Part shown: piece by piece, positions 62,871 to 64,000 of the stretch
Layout: each line of letters begins with the position of its first letter
Position numbering within the stretch: position 1 is the stretch's first letter
Origin: Rhizobium sp. WYJ-E13
GTDB lineage: Bacteria > Pseudomonadota > Alphaproteobacteria > Rhizobiales > Rhizobiaceae
Direction: 5' to 3'
Length of the DNA stretch: 64,000 bases
NCBI RefSeq assembly: GCF_018987265.1
Contig: NZ_CP076853.1
Location: forward strand, 4,146,501-4,210,500
Translations under genes and position numbers: made by a program
The notes under the pieces: generated by a model
What the model was told of the DNA's origin: nothing
The model's input: the letters and a program-made list of their open reading frames with translations, nothing else
Databases searched by the model: none

Positions 62871-64000
62871 ATGCAGATGGGCAACTCAAAACAGCGCACC
62901 AGGCTTTTCCTGACCGGCTGCCTGTCTTTGGCAATGGCGGCGACGGGCGTTACACCGCTTTCCTTTCATGCGCCCTTCGACGTGAAGCAGGCCAATGCCG
63001 GCTCGGAAAGCCTCATCCGCATTTCGCAAAGCGGTCCCGGTGCGCATCGCCGCCTGAAGCTCGGCCTCAACAAGGCTGTTGTCGTCGACCTGCCGGAAGA
63101 CGCGCATGACATTCTCGTTTCCGATCCGAGCATGGCCGATGCGGTGACCCGCACCTCGCGGCGCATCTATTTGTTCGGCAAGAAGGTCGGGCAGACTAAC
63201 ATCTTCGTTTTCGGCGCCAGCGGCGAGGAGGTCGTCAGCCTCGATATCGAGATCGAGCGCGATGTCTCCGGTCTCGAGACCAATCTGCGCCGCTTCATCC
63301 CCGACTCCGCGATCAAAGTCGAGATCGTCTCCGACAATATCGTTCTGACGGGTACCGTCAGAACGCCGCAGGATGCGACCCAGGCAGCCTCGCTTGCCGA
63401 AGCCTTCCTGAAAGGCGGCGAAGCCACGACGCGCACCGAGACTGCCTCCGGCACGGGGGGCGACAGTGCGGTTGCGCTGTTTGCCGAAAACCGCCAGGTC
63501 TCCCAGGTCGTCAACCTCCTGAAGATCGAGGGCGAAGACCAGGTCACGCTCAAGGTCACGATCGCCGAGGTTCGCCGTGAAGTCCTGAAACAGCTTGGTT
63601 TCGACAATCTCGTCACCAATTCCTCGGGCATGACGGTCGCCCAGCTCGGCAGCCCATCGGCCGATAGCGCCACATCCGTCGTCGGCGGCGGCCTTGCCGC
63701 ACTCTTCAAGAACTCGATCGGCAAATACGATATTTCGACCTATCTGAATGCGCTGGAACAGGGAAAGGTCGTCCGCACGCTGGCCGAGCCGACGCTGACG
63801 GCGATCTCTGGCCAGGCTGCGACCTTCAATTCCGGCGGCCAGGTTCTCTATTCGACGACGGACAATAACGGCAACGTCACGGTCGTTCCCTACAATTACG
63901 GTATCAATCTGGCTTTCAAGCCGGTGGTCCTGTCTTCCGGCCGCATCGCGCTGCAGATCAAGACCAATGTTTCCGAACCGGCACCCTCGGTATCGGGCGC
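62871..64000 (+). CDS. cpaC: secretin CpaC, C-terminus outside the window
   Basis: An open frame of about 376 residues running off the window, from ATG 62871 (ATG 62877 also possible). It has a signal peptide, an N-terminal pilus-assembly domain (KAVVVDLPEDAHDILVSDPS), a BON-like segment (RFIPDSAIKVEIVSDNIVLTG) and the start of the secretin core (VTLKVTIAEVRREVLKQLGFD, VRTLAEPTLTAISGQ). It forms the outer-membrane pore of the Tad pilus. Confidence 0.93.
   Translation, partial: MQMGNSKQRTRLFLTGCLSLAMAATGVTPLSFHAPFDVKQANAGSESLIRISQSGPGAHRRLKLGLNKAVVVDLPEDAHDILVSDPSMADAVTRTSRRIYLFGKKVGQTNIFVFGASGEEVVSLDIEIERDVSGLETNLRRFIPDSAIKVEIVSDNIVLTGTVRTPQDATQAASLAEAFLKGGEATTRTETASGTGGDSAVALFAENRQVSQVVNLLKIEGEDQVTLKVTIAEVRREVLKQLGFDNLVTNSSGMTVAQLGSPSADSATSVVGGGLAALFKNSIGKYDISTYLNALEQGKVVRTLAEPTLTAISGQAATFNSGGQVLYSTTDNNGNVTVVPYNYGINLAFKPVVLSSGRIALQIKTNVSEPAPSVSG

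Overview
The window comes from a chromosome of a Rhizobiaceae alphaproteobacterium (Rhizobium/Agrobacterium type). The basis is GC-rich codon use, a yejABEF-like transporter, a Tad/Flp pilus locus (pilA-cpaA-cpaB-cpaC with tadE-like genes), a BMP-family nucleoside transporter next to nucleoside salvage genes, and a composite extragenic palindrome of a kind found in rhizobial intergenic spaces. No species can be named from the sequence alone.

Layout. 1-6.3 kb, mainly minus strand: gpmA (cut by the window edge), dapB, an MsbA-like ABC exporter, glk, mgsA, a murein endopeptidase and an isochorismatase-like hydrolase that faces a TetR regulator across a shared operator region. 7.1-12.9 kb: a peptide ABC importer (binding protein, two permeases, fused double ATPase). 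13-16.8 kb: a hydroxyacid dehydrogenase, a small membrane protein, pncB and a DUF72 protein. 17.2-23.7 kb: AT-richer accessory DNA with two related TIGR04325-type methyltransferases, a diverged SGNH/SASA esterase, an IS481 remnant, small orphan genes and an Arg-type tRNA whose anticodon stem is mispaired.

23.85-46.26 kb is an integrated element. It lies between an 18-bp duplication of the tRNA-Ser(GGA) 3' end at its left edge and the intact tRNA-Ser at its right edge. It carries a tyrosine integrase, a convergent block that looks like defence cargo (OLD-type ATPase/TOPRIM plus KAP NTPase on one strand; a three-gene cassette ending in an HNH nuclease on the other; a LigD OB-domain fragment between them), a minus-strand run of virion-like genes (two large proteins resembling DNA-ejection or internal virion proteins, a tail-fibre-like protein, a secreted nuclease), a serine recombinase, three small HTH proteins, a possible small-terminase subunit, a primase-helicase, and a cluster of GCGACAAGC repeats that may be a replication origin. 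I see no portal, major capsid, large terminase or tail-tube gene. The element is therefore either a decayed prophage or a phage satellite (PICI-like), and the satellite reading is the most interesting possibility here.

46.6-58.8 kb returns to core DNA: a BMP-type nucleoside ABC importer followed by cdd, a purine nucleoside phosphorylase, deoC and deoA on the plus strand, facing deoB-add-upp on the minus strand. Together they import nucleosides and break them down to bases and pentose phosphates. 59-64 kb is the start of a Tad pilus locus: tadE/tadG-like genes and a small secretin-N-domain protein on the minus strand, then the Flp pilin, CpaA, CpaB and the first part of CpaC on the plus strand.
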